This document shows, in pieces, positions 17,158 through 26,091 of a DNA stretch of 64,000 nucleotides. Made by a program: the position numbers and the translations under genes. The notes beneath the pieces are model-generated. The model made no database searches, was not told the DNA's origin, and saw only the letters and a program-made list of their open reading frames with translations. The DNA comes from Dongia_B sp035539075 (lineage in GTDB: Bacteria; Pseudomonadota; Alphaproteobacteria; Dongiales; Dongiaceae): contig DATLJB010000180.1 of assembly GCA_035539075.1 (NCBI GenBank), forward strand, positions 8,650 through 72,649. The letters run 5' to 3'. Within the stretch, counting starts at the first letter, position 1, and every line of letters starts with the position of its first letter.

Positions 17158-18039
17158 ATGGCAGCCGATAGCACGACGACGACAAAATGGGGCGTCAATT
17201 CGGAATACGGCAAGCTGCATGATGTGCTGCTCTGCTCGGCCGAGAATTTCCGCTGGCTGCCCACCAGTTCGATCTCCAAGGCGACGCTGGCCAGCGGCGC
17301 CAAGTTCGACCGCCAGTTGGCCATGAAGCAGCACCGGGAGATGGTGCAGGCCTATGAGGAAGGCGGCGTGAAGGTGCATTACCTGCCGCCCGATGAGAAC
17401 CTGCCCTATCAGGTCTTCGCCCGGGATTCGAGCTTCATGACGCCCTGGGGTGCCGTCGTTACCCAGATGCATCAATGGTGGCGGCGCGGCGAATATGCAC
17501 CGGTGGTTAAATTCTATCAGCAGATGGGCATTCCGATCTGGAACTTCGTGACCGCTTCCGCCATGGAAGGCGGGGATTTCGACGTCATCGAACCGGGTTG
17601 CGTGCTGATCGGCTATTGCGGCGAACGCACCCAGGAACCGGCGGCAAAGCAGATCCAGGGCTGGCTGGAGAAGGAAGGCTGGGAAGTCAAGCTGGCGCCG
17701 ATCGCCGAGCATTATGTCCATATCGACCTGATGGTCTGCATGCTGGGCCATAAGCTGGCCGCGGTCTGCGAAGAAACTACCGATGACTGGATCATCGACT
17801 GGCTGAAGTCGAAGAAGATCGAGATCGTGCCGGTCAGCTACAAGGACACGATGGCATTGGGTTGCAATGTCATGGCGCTCGGCGACAGCAAGGTCCTGTC
17901 GACGGCCCAAAGCAAAGAGCTCAACGCACGGCTGCGCGCCCATGGCTTCACCGTCTATGACCCCGATGTCACCATGTTCACCCTGGGTGGCGGCGGCGTC
18001 CACTGCATGGCACAGGCCCTGCGCCGCGATCCGGTCTGA
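17158..18039 (+). CDS. Arginine deiminase/amidinotransferase-superfamily enzyme (DDAH-like)
   Basis: Protein of 293 aa with the guanidino-modifying fold. Visible active-site elements are FARDSSF (substrate Asp), EGGDFDVI (Glu-Gly-Gly-Asp), HYVHIDL (catalytic His) and GGGVHCMAQ near the C-terminus (nucleophilic Cys). All catalytic positions appear intact. Members hydrolyse arginine, dimethylarginine or agmatine-like compounds, or transfer amidino groups. No arc operon, transporter or carbamate kinase is adjacent, so the substrate cannot be named. A divergent GcvA-like regulator suggests inducible expression. Confidence 0.82.
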   Translation: MAADSTTTTKWGVNSEYGKLHDVLLCSAENFRWLPTSSISKATLASGAKFDRQLAMKQHREMVQAYEEGGVKVHYLPPDENLPYQVFARDSSFMTPWGAVVTQMHQWWRRGEYAPVVKFYQQMGIPIWNFVTASAMEGGDFDVIEPGCVLIGYCGERTQEPAAKQIQGWLEKEGWEVKLAPIAEHYVHIDLMVCMLGHKLAAVCEETTDDWIIDWLKSKKIEIVPVSYKDTMALGCNVMALGDSKVLSTAQSKELNARLRAHGFTVYDPDVTMFTLGGGGVHCMAQALRRDPV

Positions 18040-18063
18040 ACGAGGCCCGATTGCGCAGCAGCC

Positions 18064-19176
18064 TCACGCTGCGAGCAGCGTCAGATGATTGTCCCATTGC
18101 CAGCTTGAATTCCGCGTCAGCACCGTCGCTTCCGGCTTCATCGGCATATCGGCGGCATCAAGCGTTCGAGCGAGCAGGATATCACCTCGGCCGCCGGTGA
18201 GAAGGAAGGTCCCCGGCGCGCCCGCGGGCGCCACGCCGCAACCATCGGCAACCGGAATAGCGCCAAGCCAGCGGCCTTCCGCCAGCGACCAGAACATCGC
18301 CACGTTTCCCTTGGGAGAGGTGGCGCAGGTGATCCGGCTGGCGCGGTCCACGGCGATGCTGCCGATATAGCCGCGCGTGGTCAGGGCGATCTCGCGCGGA
18401 ATCTCGAGAAAACGCAGCCGGCCGCGGAGATCCATGATGCCGACCAGCGGCCGGAGGTCGCTTTGCGCATCCTGATCCTGCATCGCGACCGCGATCTCGC
18501 CCGATGCCGTCATGGCGAGATGCCGCATGGAGAGCGTCGCCAGTTCCTCCGGCAATACGGTCCTGCCGATGACGTGACCGTCCATGAGGTCGAGCACGAC
18601 CAGGCTGCTCTCGACCTCGCCCACCGCCTGGCGCTGCAGGATGCCGCCATTGGCGACGATCATCCGTCGGCGCGCTTCGTCGACCAGCGCTTCATGCGGC
18701 TCGATACCGTGGCTCGGCCAGGCGCGCAGCCAGCGGCCCGTGGCAGCGTCATAGAAGCTGAGCCGCCCAAGGCTGGTCTCGACATGCCCTTCCGTCGTTA
18801 TCAACTCCTCACCGGCGCCGATAAATGCAGCATGACCGTTGAATTCATGATCGGCGGCAAGCGCCAGATCGAACAGCGAGCGACCGGTTGCGAGATCGAT
18901 CATGGTGCTGTAGCGGCCGGGCTGGCGGCCCGCGGCAAGGCAAATCGCGCGGCTGGGATGCAGTGCCATTTCATGTGCCCGCATCTTGAGCATCGTCTGC
19001 ATGGAGACCCGGCCATCGGCCTCCAGTATCGCGGCCTCGAAACTGCCGGCGCCGTCACGGCCGAGGCAGGCGCTGAGAAAGCGCGCGCCGCCCTCCGGCA
19101 TGATTCGGCTTCTCGTTTCCGCTGTCGTTCCGGTGATAGCGGCAGCCAGCCGCGACCAGAAACGCGCTTTTTCCAT
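18064..19176 (-). CDS. DUF1513 beta-propeller-like protein of imelysin locus
   Basis: Protein of 370 aa resembling DUF1513, a WD/YVTN-like propeller family repeatedly linked to imelysin genes. Propeller-like stretches include ATGRSLFDLALAADHEFNGHAAF, SHGIEPHEALVDEARRRMIVANGGI and MRHLAMTASGEIAVAMQDQD. No convincing signal peptide is present, which is unusual if it acts in the periplasm with its neighbours. Last gene of a five-gene minus-strand set; the ribosome site GGAACGGAG precedes ATG 19176. Confidence 0.85.
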   Translation of the reverse strand: MEKARFWSRLAAAITGTTAETRSRIMPEGGARFLSACLGRDGAGSFEAAILEADGRVSMQTMLKMRAHEMALHPSRAICLAAGRQPGRYSTMIDLATGRSLFDLALAADHEFNGHAAFIGAGEELITTEGHVETSLGRLSFYDAATGRWLRAWPSHGIEPHEALVDEARRRMIVANGGILQRQAVGEVESSLVVLDLMDGHVIGRTVLPEELATLSMRHLAMTASGEIAVAMQDQDAQSDLRPLVGIMDLRGRLRFLEIPREIALTTRGYIGSIAVDRASRITCATSPKGNVAMFWSLAEGRWLGAIPVADGCGVAPAGAPGTFLLTGGRGDILLARTLDAADMPMKPEATVLTRNSSWQWDNHLTLLAA

Positions 19177-19217
19177 GCTCGATCTCCGTTCCGACCTCTG
19201 AAGGGTTATGCGTCGCC

Positions 19218-20360
19218 TCAGCCGCTATCCCCGTCGAGATCGTTGAAGCCCAAGGTGATGCCGGCGGCCTTCGGCATCTCGTTGGTGAGGATGTCGCGGA
19301 ACTGATTGACCTTCACCAGCAGGGGCTGTACCTGCGACCGGGCCGTGGCATCGGCGACGGCCAGATCGAGCGGCAGGCTGACGCCCGCCAACGCCTGTTC
19401 GCAGGCATCGAGGGCCGTCGCCAGCTTCTGCCGCAAGCTCGCCGCCGCATCCGGCACGGTGACCAGAGCAATCGCGGAACCGGCGGGATCGCTCAGCAAT
19501 GCCTGCTTCAGCGTCGTGATATTGCGCGCGATATTGCGTAGCGACCGGCCCGACCGCCATTGCTCTGCCTGATGAGGCTTGGCGGCTTCCAGGCTCTTCC
19601 CCAAGGGCAGGCCGAGTTTCTGTCCACCCATCAACTGACTGACCGTCACCAGACCGGCATAGATCTGGTTGGTCGCCTCCTGTGGCGAGGCGGCAAAACC
19701 GGCCTGATCGCCCTTGGCGAGCCTGGCAGCGAAATCCTGCCAGGCCGCATAGCTCTCCGTCGCGATCTGGCGCAGATTGGCAGCGATCGCGCCGATCAGA
19801 TCGATGCGATAGGCTGCGGCTAGCGTTCGGGCCGTCAACTGCGCCATAGCCTTCTCGCTGGACGGCTTGCCGTCGGCCGCGTGCTCGCTGTCGAACAGCA
19901 GGCGTTCCAGTGAGGTCAGGCCCTGAAGCGCCACGCTGGCGGTGGCAAAACTTGCCGGGGCCAGTTTGCTCTCGTCGGCAGCAGCGAGGAAAGCCGCGAT
20001 CTGCTTTTCCGTAATATTGCTGCGTTCCGGCCAATAGGCGATGCGGTCGAGGCGCTGGTTCTGGGTCAATGGCCCGAAGCGCAGAAACTGCAGTCCCATC
20101 CAGGCATCGGAAACATCGTGGAAGCCCTGCACCATGCCGGCGAAGCCGGCCGCATCCGGTGCCTGCTTCATGGACTGCACGGCTGTTGCCAGGGCCGCCG
20201 TGGCGCTTTGGAACTGTGCCAGCGGGGGCAGCGCAATCCTTTCGCCGAAAGCGGCGTTGAAGGCTGTCAGGGAACGGTCCGCGGCCCGCACCGGTCGCGG
20301 CAGGATCTGCCACAGGGCCGCGGTAATCACGCTCACTAGGGTCTGGCGCCTCGTCGGCAT
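19218..20360 (-). CDS. Imelysin-family protein (second copy, degenerate signature)
   Basis: Periplasmic imelysin-like protein of 380 aa. The N-terminus MPTRRQTLVSVITAALW..RPVRA is a Tat/Sec-like signal. FHDVSDAWMGLQFLRFGPL and RLDRIAYWPERSN are family hallmarks. The GxHxxE metal motif of canonical imelysins is replaced by LQGLTSLERLLFD, keeping only the Glu. This is typical of the second imelysin of the pair and suggests a binding or partner role. It follows the DUF1111 gene by 58 bases. Confidence 0.88.
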   Translation of the reverse strand: MPTRRQTLVSVITAALWQILPRPVRAADRSLTAFNAAFGERIALPPLAQFQSATAALATAVQSMKQAPDAAGFAGMVQGFHDVSDAWMGLQFLRFGPLTQNQRLDRIAYWPERSNITEKQIAAFLAAADESKLAPASFATASVALQGLTSLERLLFDSEHAADGKPSSEKAMAQLTARTLAAAYRIDLIGAIAANLRQIATESYAAWQDFAARLAKGDQAGFAASPQEATNQIYAGLVTVSQLMGGQKLGLPLGKSLEAAKPHQAEQWRSGRSLRNIARNITTLKQALLSDPAGSAIALVTVPDAAASLRQKLATALDACEQALAGVSLPLDLAVADATARSQVQPLLVKVNQFRDILTNEMPKAAGITLGFNDLDGDSG

Positions 20361-20418
20361 GTGTTTTCCTCGTCGTTCGTTCCCGCCGGTTTAGCTGATC
20401 GATGCCACCTGATCGATG

Positions 20419-21789
20419 TCAGAGCGACCGCAAAAAAGCAATCAGGCTCTCGCGCTGTGGAGCGGCGAGCGCAAGGACGCGCTGCTGTGCCGCCGATGCC
20501 TCGCCGCCATGCCATAGGATCGCTTCGAGAATCGTGGCGGCACGGCCGTCATGCAACAAGGCGCCCGCTCCTTCCGCCGTCACCGCCCGGCCGAGCCCCC
20601 AGAGGGGTGCCGTCCGCCATTCATGGCCTGCCGCCTCGCCTTCAACGACGCCGTCGGCAAGACCCGGCCCCATCTTGTGCAGGAGCAGATCGGTATAGGG
20701 AGCGATCGGCTGCGCCGGTTCCGTCGCCGAGGCCGGCAGATCAAAGCGCGGCCGATGGCAGGCCGCGCAGCCGATCGACATAAAGAGCTTCTCTCCCGCG
20801 GCAATGTCGGCAGGGCCGGCGGTTGCCGGCGCCCTCGGCAGCCGTGCATAGCGGGTGAAGGTATCGACGAGGTCGAGCAGGCTATCGGCGATCTCGACAT
20901 TGCCGAATTGGGGCGAGTTCCCATCGGGCGCCGATAGGCAAGCCGCCTCCGCCGCGGTGCAATCGCCGCTGCCAGCAGGAAAGTCACGGTTTGACATGCC
21001 GATATCGATGGCGAATGCATGAGCGTTCTGCTGCATTAGGCTGGGCTGTGACGCTTTCCAGCCATAGCGGCCAATGCGCATTTCGCCGCTCTTGATGTCG
21101 CGCACCCAATTGGCTCGGCCGGCGACGCCGGGTTCGTGACCGACCTGTGCCAGGATGGCCTTTTCGGGGATCCGCTCCAACAGGCCGAGGCCATTGATGG
21201 CTGGCCCGATGCGCAAGCCAACTGAGGTGCCTTGCGCAAGCGGACCGAAGGCGAGGTCGGCAAGCTCCGGCTCCGTCCGATACAGCTGCACGAGCGTGCC
21301 ATCGGCCAGGGTGACGCGCGGTCCTTCGACCCGCCTGACCGAGAGCCGCGCCTCCGGCCGTTGGCCGGGCAGGCCTGAGGTCTGAATCTGCTCGCCATAA
21401 ACCGGGTCGGGCCCGGCCTTGCCGGCGATGAACTGCGATACATGCAGCAGCAGACCCGGAACGGGCATGCCCTGGAGATCCGTCAGGTCCCGCGTCCGGG
21501 TGCCGCCCGGATGACAGGCATTGCAGGAGCGCGCATTGTAAATTGGTCCCAGCCCGTCCACCGCCTGGGTCGATGCGGGCGCCGCCACCCAATTGGTCTT
21601 GAAAACGCCGGCCCCCATGGAAAAATCCAGGCCGAGCGATTGCGGCATCCGCGGATCTGCAATGACCAGGCGCTGGGTCGGATTCTGGCTATGCGCGGTG
21701 TTGCTCTCATCCGCAATGCCAGCCGGGCAAAGAGCCGCGCCGCCGGTCAGCATCAATACGGCAAAGAACGAATGACGAAGCGGCAGCAT
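20419..21789 (-). CDS. Di-haem DUF1111 protein (thiol oxidoreductase-like)
   Basis: Exported c-type cytochrome-like protein of 456 aa. The signal peptide runs to about residue 25. Two haem-attachment sites are seen: CNACH (about residue 90) and CAACH (about residue 345). Related to the MauG/cytochrome-peroxidase group and regularly linked to imelysin. The ATG at 21789 starts 1 base after the stop of the multicopper oxidase gene, implying translational coupling; a TTG at 21798 is an alternative. Confidence 0.88.
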   Translation of the reverse strand: MLPLRHSFFAVLMLTGGAALCPAGIADESNTAHSQNPTQRLVIADPRMPQSLGLDFSMGAGVFKTNWVAAPASTQAVDGLGPIYNARSCNACHPGGTRTRDLTDLQGMPVPGLLLHVSQFIAGKAGPDPVYGEQIQTSGLPGQRPEARLSVRRVEGPRVTLADGTLVQLYRTEPELADLAFGPLAQGTSVGLRIGPAINGLGLLERIPEKAILAQVGHEPGVAGRANWVRDIKSGEMRIGRYGWKASQPSLMQQNAHAFAIDIGMSNRDFPAGSGDCTAAEAACLSAPDGNSPQFGNVEIADSLLDLVDTFTRYARLPRAPATAGPADIAAGEKLFMSIGCAACHRPRFDLPASATEPAQPIAPYTDLLLHKMGPGLADGVVEGEAAGHEWRTAPLWGLGRAVTAEGAGALLHDGRAATILEAILWHGGEASAAQQRVLALAAPQRESLIAFLRSL

Positions 21790-21790
21790 C

Positions 21791-23320
21791 CTAGGCAACG
21801 CGGAAATACCCCATCATGCCGGTTTCCTGATGCTCGATGATATGGCAATGCACCATCCAGTTGCCGGGATTGTCGGCGACAAAGGCAATCTTCACCCGTT
21901 CGTTCGGCGCCAGCAGCACCGTATCGGCGCGATGCGGCAGGATGGCCTGGCTGTTCGATTCCAGCACCTTGAAGGTATGGCCGTGCAGATGAATGGGATG
22001 CTGGCGCGAGGTCGTGTTGTTGATCTCGATTACATAGGTCTTGCCCTTCGCCAGGGTGAAAAGCGGCGGTGGCATGTTTTGATGGCCGCGATCCGGCCAG
22101 GCCTCCCCATTCAGGGCCCAGAAAGTAACCGGCGTGAGGCAGAGCGAGTCGGCGAGATGCAGCACATCGCCATTGGGGAGCACGATATCGGCGGGCTTAT
22201 CCTGCTTCGCTGCGACACGACCCGATTGCGAGCCCGACCCGGCCGAACTGAGCCGCAGCGGCAGCTCCTCGGCATCAGCGAGATTGACCGGGGCCAGCGG
22301 CGCCGGCTTGAGAGCGACGGGCTGGAAGGCTGGCCGCTCCAGCGGCGCACCGGCCGTCGCGAACTCCGCAAGCATGACCGGCTTTGCGGCAAAATAGTTG
22401 ATCAACTGCACTTTGGCGCCTGGTTCAGCCGGCGCCCGCAGCTGCAAATCGAGACGCATCGCCGGGCCGAGTTTCCAGCTATCTAGCTTGACCGGTTCGA
22501 TGGCGTTGCCGTCGGTGGCGACGACCCAGGCTTCCGCCCCCTCGACACCGACTTCCATGATCCGGGTGGCATCGATATTGAGGACCCTCAGCCGAATGTC
22601 GCCATTGCTCGGCAGTTCCGCGCGATAGGGCAGCAAAGCGGCATTCAGAGTGGCAACCTGGCCGAAGGTGCCGGCGGTGGCGGCACCCTTCTCGGTCATG
22701 AAGGCATCGAAGGTTCCATCCGGCTTCAAGCGCCAGTCGCGATAGGCACAGATGATATCCGCGTCACTCTTGCGGGTCTCATCGCCTTCGACGATGAGAA
22801 TCCCAGCCAGGCCGCGGCCCAGCTGGGCGACCGTGTCGCAATGCGGGTGAAAGAAGAAGGTACCGGTATCGGGCGGCTGGAAGGCATAAGTGAAAGTTTC
22901 GCCCGGCTGCACCGGCGGCTGGGTCAGATAGGGCACGCCATCCATGCCATTCGGCAGGCGGATGCCGTGCCAATGCACGGTGGTATGCTCCTCCAGCGCA
23001 TTATGCAACGTCGCGCGCAGCCATTGCCCGTGCTGCAGCCGGATCACCTTGATTCCCGGCGCATCGTCATAGCCGGCGAGGTCGCTCAATCCCGCCGGCG
23101 GCGGCAAGATGCGTTGCGGGCGGATTTTGGCGACAAGGTCGACATCGACGATATCGGCTTCCGCCGGGGGTAGCGGCGCGCCCGGATAGCCTTTCGTGGC
23201 GGCGTTGGCTGCGGCAGATGCCGGGCCGCTCAGATAGGCATAGGCGCCGCCGACAGCAGTAAGGGTTGTCGCACCGGCAATTCCGGCCAGGAGATTTCGA
23301 CGGGTGTAACGCGCTACCAT
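21791..23320 (-). CDS. Tat-exported multicopper oxidase
   Basis: Protein of 509 aa with Tat signal YTRRNLLAGIAGATTLTAVG. All four copper-ligand motifs are intact: HWHGIRLPNG, FFHPHCD, HPIHLHGH and HCHIIEHQETGMMGYF (type 1 Cys plus an axial Met). It should oxidise Fe(II), Cu(I) or organics in the periplasm. Inside an imelysin locus beside bacterioferritin, ferroxidase is the best guess. Start: ATG 23320 gives a short n-region before the twin Arg; an in-frame TTG at 23347 with GGGG upstream is a serious alternative. Confidence 0.88.
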   Translation of the reverse strand: MVARYTRRNLLAGIAGATTLTAVGGAYAYLSGPASAAANAATKGYPGAPLPPAEADIVDVDLVAKIRPQRILPPPAGLSDLAGYDDAPGIKVIRLQHGQWLRATLHNALEEHTTVHWHGIRLPNGMDGVPYLTQPPVQPGETFTYAFQPPDTGTFFFHPHCDTVAQLGRGLAGILIVEGDETRKSDADIICAYRDWRLKPDGTFDAFMTEKGAATAGTFGQVATLNAALLPYRAELPSNGDIRLRVLNIDATRIMEVGVEGAEAWVVATDGNAIEPVKLDSWKLGPAMRLDLQLRAPAEPGAKVQLINYFAAKPVMLAEFATAGAPLERPAFQPVALKPAPLAPVNLADAEELPLRLSSAGSGSQSGRVAAKQDKPADIVLPNGDVLHLADSLCLTPVTFWALNGEAWPDRGHQNMPPPLFTLAKGKTYVIEINNTTSRQHPIHLHGHTFKVLESNSQAILPHRADTVLLAPNERVKIAFVADNPGNWMVHCHIIEHQETGMMGYFRVA

Positions 23321-23469
23321 GGCATGGGACTCATTGGCATCGGGCAATCGGTTGACCCCGGTATCCAGTTTGCCGCGAATGACGACAACATATCCTTAAA
23401 GGTGCGGGCCGGCGCCGACAGTCTAAGACCATCGGCCGCCGGCCCGCATCGGACCTGTTGACGCAGCAA

Positions 23470-24762
23470 TCAGTTGGTCTTGACCGCCGCGGGATTGTCG
23501 AGGCTATCGGAGCCTTCGACCTTGATGGTGAGATGGACCGCCGTCACCGCAGCCTCGACCGCATGGGCCTGGGCAACCAGCGTGTCGACCACATGCTGGA
23601 CAATCTTGTTGCCCTCGGGATTATCGGCACCGATCATCTGGTCATAGGCCCATTTGCCGCTGTCTGCGGTCTGCTTCAAGACCGTCATCGCCCCGGTCGT
23701 GTCCTTCATCGCCGCCAGCACGCGCTTATCGGCATCGGCCGCATTGGCCTTCACGTAATCATGCAGGCTGGGGCCCTTCATCTTGGTGCCGTCGACCCTG
23801 GTATAGGTGCCGTTATAGATGTCGACCATGCCCTGCTGGTCGTAATAGTCCGAGTTATGCGTATTGTCGCTGAAGCAGTCATGCTCCTGCTCCGGATCGT
23901 GCAGCATCAGGCCGAGCTTGGTCCGCTCACCCGCCAGCTCGCCATAGGAGAGCGAGCCGAGGCCGGTGAACATCGAGACCAGCGCATCATCGACCTTCCC
24001 TGTGGTCAGGCGCTTGCGCACCGCGCCATCGGGAGCGAAGAGGTCGCGCATGGCAGTGAGATCCTCGACCAGCAGATCGGTCGCCGCTTTCAAATAAGCG
24101 GCCCTGCGGTCGCAATTGCCGTGGGTGCAGTTCTTCAGATCGTAATCGGTCGCCGGGCGATTGCCGGCGCCCGGGCCGGTGCCATTCAGGTCCTGGCCCC
24201 AGAGCAGGAACTCAATCGCATGATAGCCGATGGCGACGTTAGTCTCGACATCACCGACCCCTTCCATGGACCTGATCAGCTTCTCATCGATCACCGAAGC
24301 ATCGACCTTATCCTTGCCGATCTGCACTTCCTTGTTGGCAATGATATTGAGGCGATAAAACGGATTGGAATCCGAAGACTGGCCGTAGGAATCGGCGACA
24401 TAGTCGATCAGGCCCTCATCCAGCGGCCAGGAATTGACGTTGCCCTCAAGATCATCAACTTCCGGATTGCCGAAGCGGAAGGCTTCGGTCTGCATATAAG
24501 GAACGCGCGCCGCCTTCCAGGTATCGCGCGCGGCTGCCAGGGTCTTGTCATTAGGGTCTGCGAGGAAGGCATCGATCGCCCGGTCCAGCGCCTGCGCGGT
24601 GGTGACGGCGTCGCCATACATCGCATAGCCCATGTCGGCGTAATGCATAATGACGGCTTCTGCCTTTGGCGCCGCCGCCGAGGCCGGGGAGATCGCGGCT
24701 GGCGACACCTGCAGCGCGCTGATCGCCAGAGCGGCGGCCATACCCATCAAGCTTTTCTTCAT
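23470..24762 (-). CDS. Imelysin/IrpA-like iron-regulated periplasmic protein
   Basis: Protein of 430 aa with a Sec signal peptide (MKKSLMGMAAALAISALQVSP). It carries the canonical imelysin motif GYHAIEFLLWGQDLNGTGPG, where GxHxxE is the proposed metal-binding site, plus EAFRFGNPEVDDLEG and SVFTGL-like sequence. First gene of the iron module, divergent from bacterioferritin. Family members are periplasmic iron-linked proteins, often Fur-controlled; a Fur-like sequence lies about 120 bases upstream. Confidence 0.92.
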   Translation of the reverse strand: MKKSLMGMAAALAISALQVSPAAISPASAAAPKAEAVIMHYADMGYAMYGDAVTTAQALDRAIDAFLADPNDKTLAAARDTWKAARVPYMQTEAFRFGNPEVDDLEGNVNSWPLDEGLIDYVADSYGQSSDSNPFYRLNIIANKEVQIGKDKVDASVIDEKLIRSMEGVGDVETNVAIGYHAIEFLLWGQDLNGTGPGAGNRPATDYDLKNCTHGNCDRRAAYLKAATDLLVEDLTAMRDLFAPDGAVRKRLTTGKVDDALVSMFTGLGSLSYGELAGERTKLGLMLHDPEQEHDCFSDNTHNSDYYDQQGMVDIYNGTYTRVDGTKMKGPSLHDYVKANAADADKRVLAAMKDTTGAMTVLKQTADSGKWAYDQMIGADNPEGNKIVQHVVDTLVAQAHAVEAAVTAVHLTIKVEGSDSLDNPAAVKTN

Positions 24763-24877
24763 GCTGTCCTCGCTTTTGCTCCCATGGAGCGCCCCTGCAT
24801 CCCCTTAGTTCGGCCGGCCCGGCGCCGTCCGACGGCAGATGCCGTAGAATTCCCAAGTGACATAGCCGAGATCAAAA

Positions 24878-24907
24878 GATATTGCAACTCATTCGCATTA
24901 TCATATT
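24878..24907. promoter_or_regulatory. Fur-like iron box in imelysin/bacterioferritin divergent promoter
   Basis: Read on the minus strand, 24906-24879 contains TGATAATGCGAATGAG then TTGCAATATC, an imperfect match to the Fur pattern of repeated GATAAT/ATTATC hexamers. The stretch is AT-rich in a GC-rich background. The 365-base gap 24763-25127 must hold both promoters; nothing else stands out in it. Confidence 0.45.
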
Positions 24908-25127
24908 CTCGATCCGCGGCATGCTGCCGCCCGGTCCCGCGTTGACCTGTGTCCCGCCGCTTTCCCGACGCGGAAAACGGCAACGGCTTTTGCTGGGTTG
25001 TTTTCTTTTACCTGCCAGCCGAGTTGCGGTAGGCTTCCTGTCATAAACCGTTCATCATGACCACCGCAGCGTGGCATTTCACCGCGGCATCACCAGCAGC
25101 CGGTTCAGCAATAAGGGGAATTATGAA

Positions 25128-25613
25128 ATGAAGGGCGACAAGAAGGTCATCGCGATTCTCAACAAGGTCCTCAAGAACGAGCTGACGGCGATCAATCAGT
25201 ATTTTCTGCATGCACGCACATTGAAGCACTGGGGCCTCGGCAAGCTCGGCAAGCATGAATATGAGGAATCGATCGACGAGATGAAGCACGCCGACCATCT
25301 CGTTCAGCGCATCCTTTTCCTGGAAGGCCTGCCAAACCTGCAGGATCTCGGTAAGTTGCTGATCGGCGAGAACGTACCGGAGATGCTCGCCTGCGACCTC
25401 AAACTCGAAATCGCCGCTATGGCCGACCTGCGCAGCGGCATCGCCTATTGCGAGGAGGTCAAGGACTACATCTCCCGCGAATTGCTGGAAGACATCCTCG
25501 AATCCGAAGAGGAGCATGTTGACTGGCTGGAAACCAATCTCGAACTGATCGAGAAGGTCGGCTTGCAGAACTACCTGCAATCACAGATGGATGTCGACAG
25601 CTCGAGTTCATGA
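25128..25613 (+). CDS. bfr: Bacterioferritin
   Basis: Iron-storage subunit of 161 aa that assembles into 24-mers. Di-iron ligands are visible in NELTAINQYFLHARTLKHWG (Glu), EYEESIDEMKHADHLVQRI (Glu, His, plus Met for intersubunit haem), CDLKLEIAAM (Glu) and ESEEEHVDWLE (Glu, His). AGGGGAA precedes the ATG at 25128; an overlapping ATG at 25123 is out of frame and stops at once. It is divergent from the iron module. Confidence 0.95.
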   Translation: MKGDKKVIAILNKVLKNELTAINQYFLHARTLKHWGLGKLGKHEYEESIDEMKHADHLVQRILFLEGLPNLQDLGKLLIGENVPEMLACDLKLEIAAMADLRSGIAYCEEVKDYISRELLEDILESEEEHVDWLETNLELIEKVGLQNYLQSQMDVDSSSS

Positions 25614-25636
25614 CCGGCCTATGGGGGGAAGCCGCC

Positions 25637-25799
25637 TCAACGGTCGCCCTTCGCTGCGATGATGCCGACCCGCAAATCAGTATCCATGTGCAGATGCGTG
25701 GCCGAGGCATGCAGCGCCTTGCTCAGGGCAGGATTGATGGCATTCGTTTCGGCGCGGCCGAGCGTGATTCGCGGCACGCGGCCGTTCCGTATCGACCAT
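25637..25799 (-). pseudogene. Decayed enoyl-CoA hydratase/isomerase N-terminus
   Basis: Translating minus-strand bases 25798-25637 gives RNGRVPRITLGRAETNAINP, then ALSKALHASATHLHMDTDLR, then VGIIAAKGDR and a stop. This is an unmistakable crotonase N-terminus, ending just before the oxyanion-hole AFSAGADL region. There is no start codon in this frame. An ATG at 25799 (MVDTE) lies in the neighbouring frame, so a small indel near 25785 plus loss of the 3' part is likely. About 50 of roughly 260 residues remain. Confidence 0.7.
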
Positions 25800-25815
25800 C
25801 TCCGCCGGTTCGCAC

Positions 25816-25845
25816 AACAATATTGGACATTCGTCTAATATTGTT
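25816..25845. promoter_or_regulatory. 30-bp near-perfect palindrome, probable operator
   Basis: AACAATATTGGAC (25816-25828) and GTCTAATATTGTT (25833-25845) pair at 12 of 13 positions around ATTC. It is strikingly AT-rich for this genome. It lies 17 bases upstream of the ATG-like remnant at 25799, so it was probably the operator of the decayed crotonase gene. Its form suits a TetR- or Rrf2-type dimer. The rest of the 25614-26091 gap has no other convincing gene. Confidence 0.6.
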
Positions 25846-26091
25846 AGGTGCCTCCAGGGAATGTCAAGGCAGCGGGACACCAACGCCTGACACCACGGCC
25901 CGACATCGATCCGGCCGTCGGCTGGGCGACATGAGCTGCCGTCGCTAGACCCTCTTGCCCGACGAGCGCGAGAACAAATTTCCGAGGCAGGTGTTCCCAC
26001 GCCGCCACGGGTTTTATGGCGGCCGCTCCACAGTCCCGGAGGCCAGAGCAACGAGCACGCCTCGGCCATGTGACCGCGCCGGCAGTTGCTC

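Noticed and set aside
18066..18082. ACGCTGC-GA-GCAGCGT palindrome at the end of the DUF1513 gene
   Set aside because: The loop is only two bases and it overlaps the stop codon region; not a convincing terminator.
23458..24945. 495-codon plus-strand frame
   Set aside because: Antisense to the imelysin gene, no family resemblance and no ribosome site.
25677..26069. 130-codon minus-strand frame beside bacterioferritin
   Set aside because: Its sequence is motif-free and Cys/Arg-rich. The neighbouring frame carries the crotonase remnant, so this frame is not the coding one.
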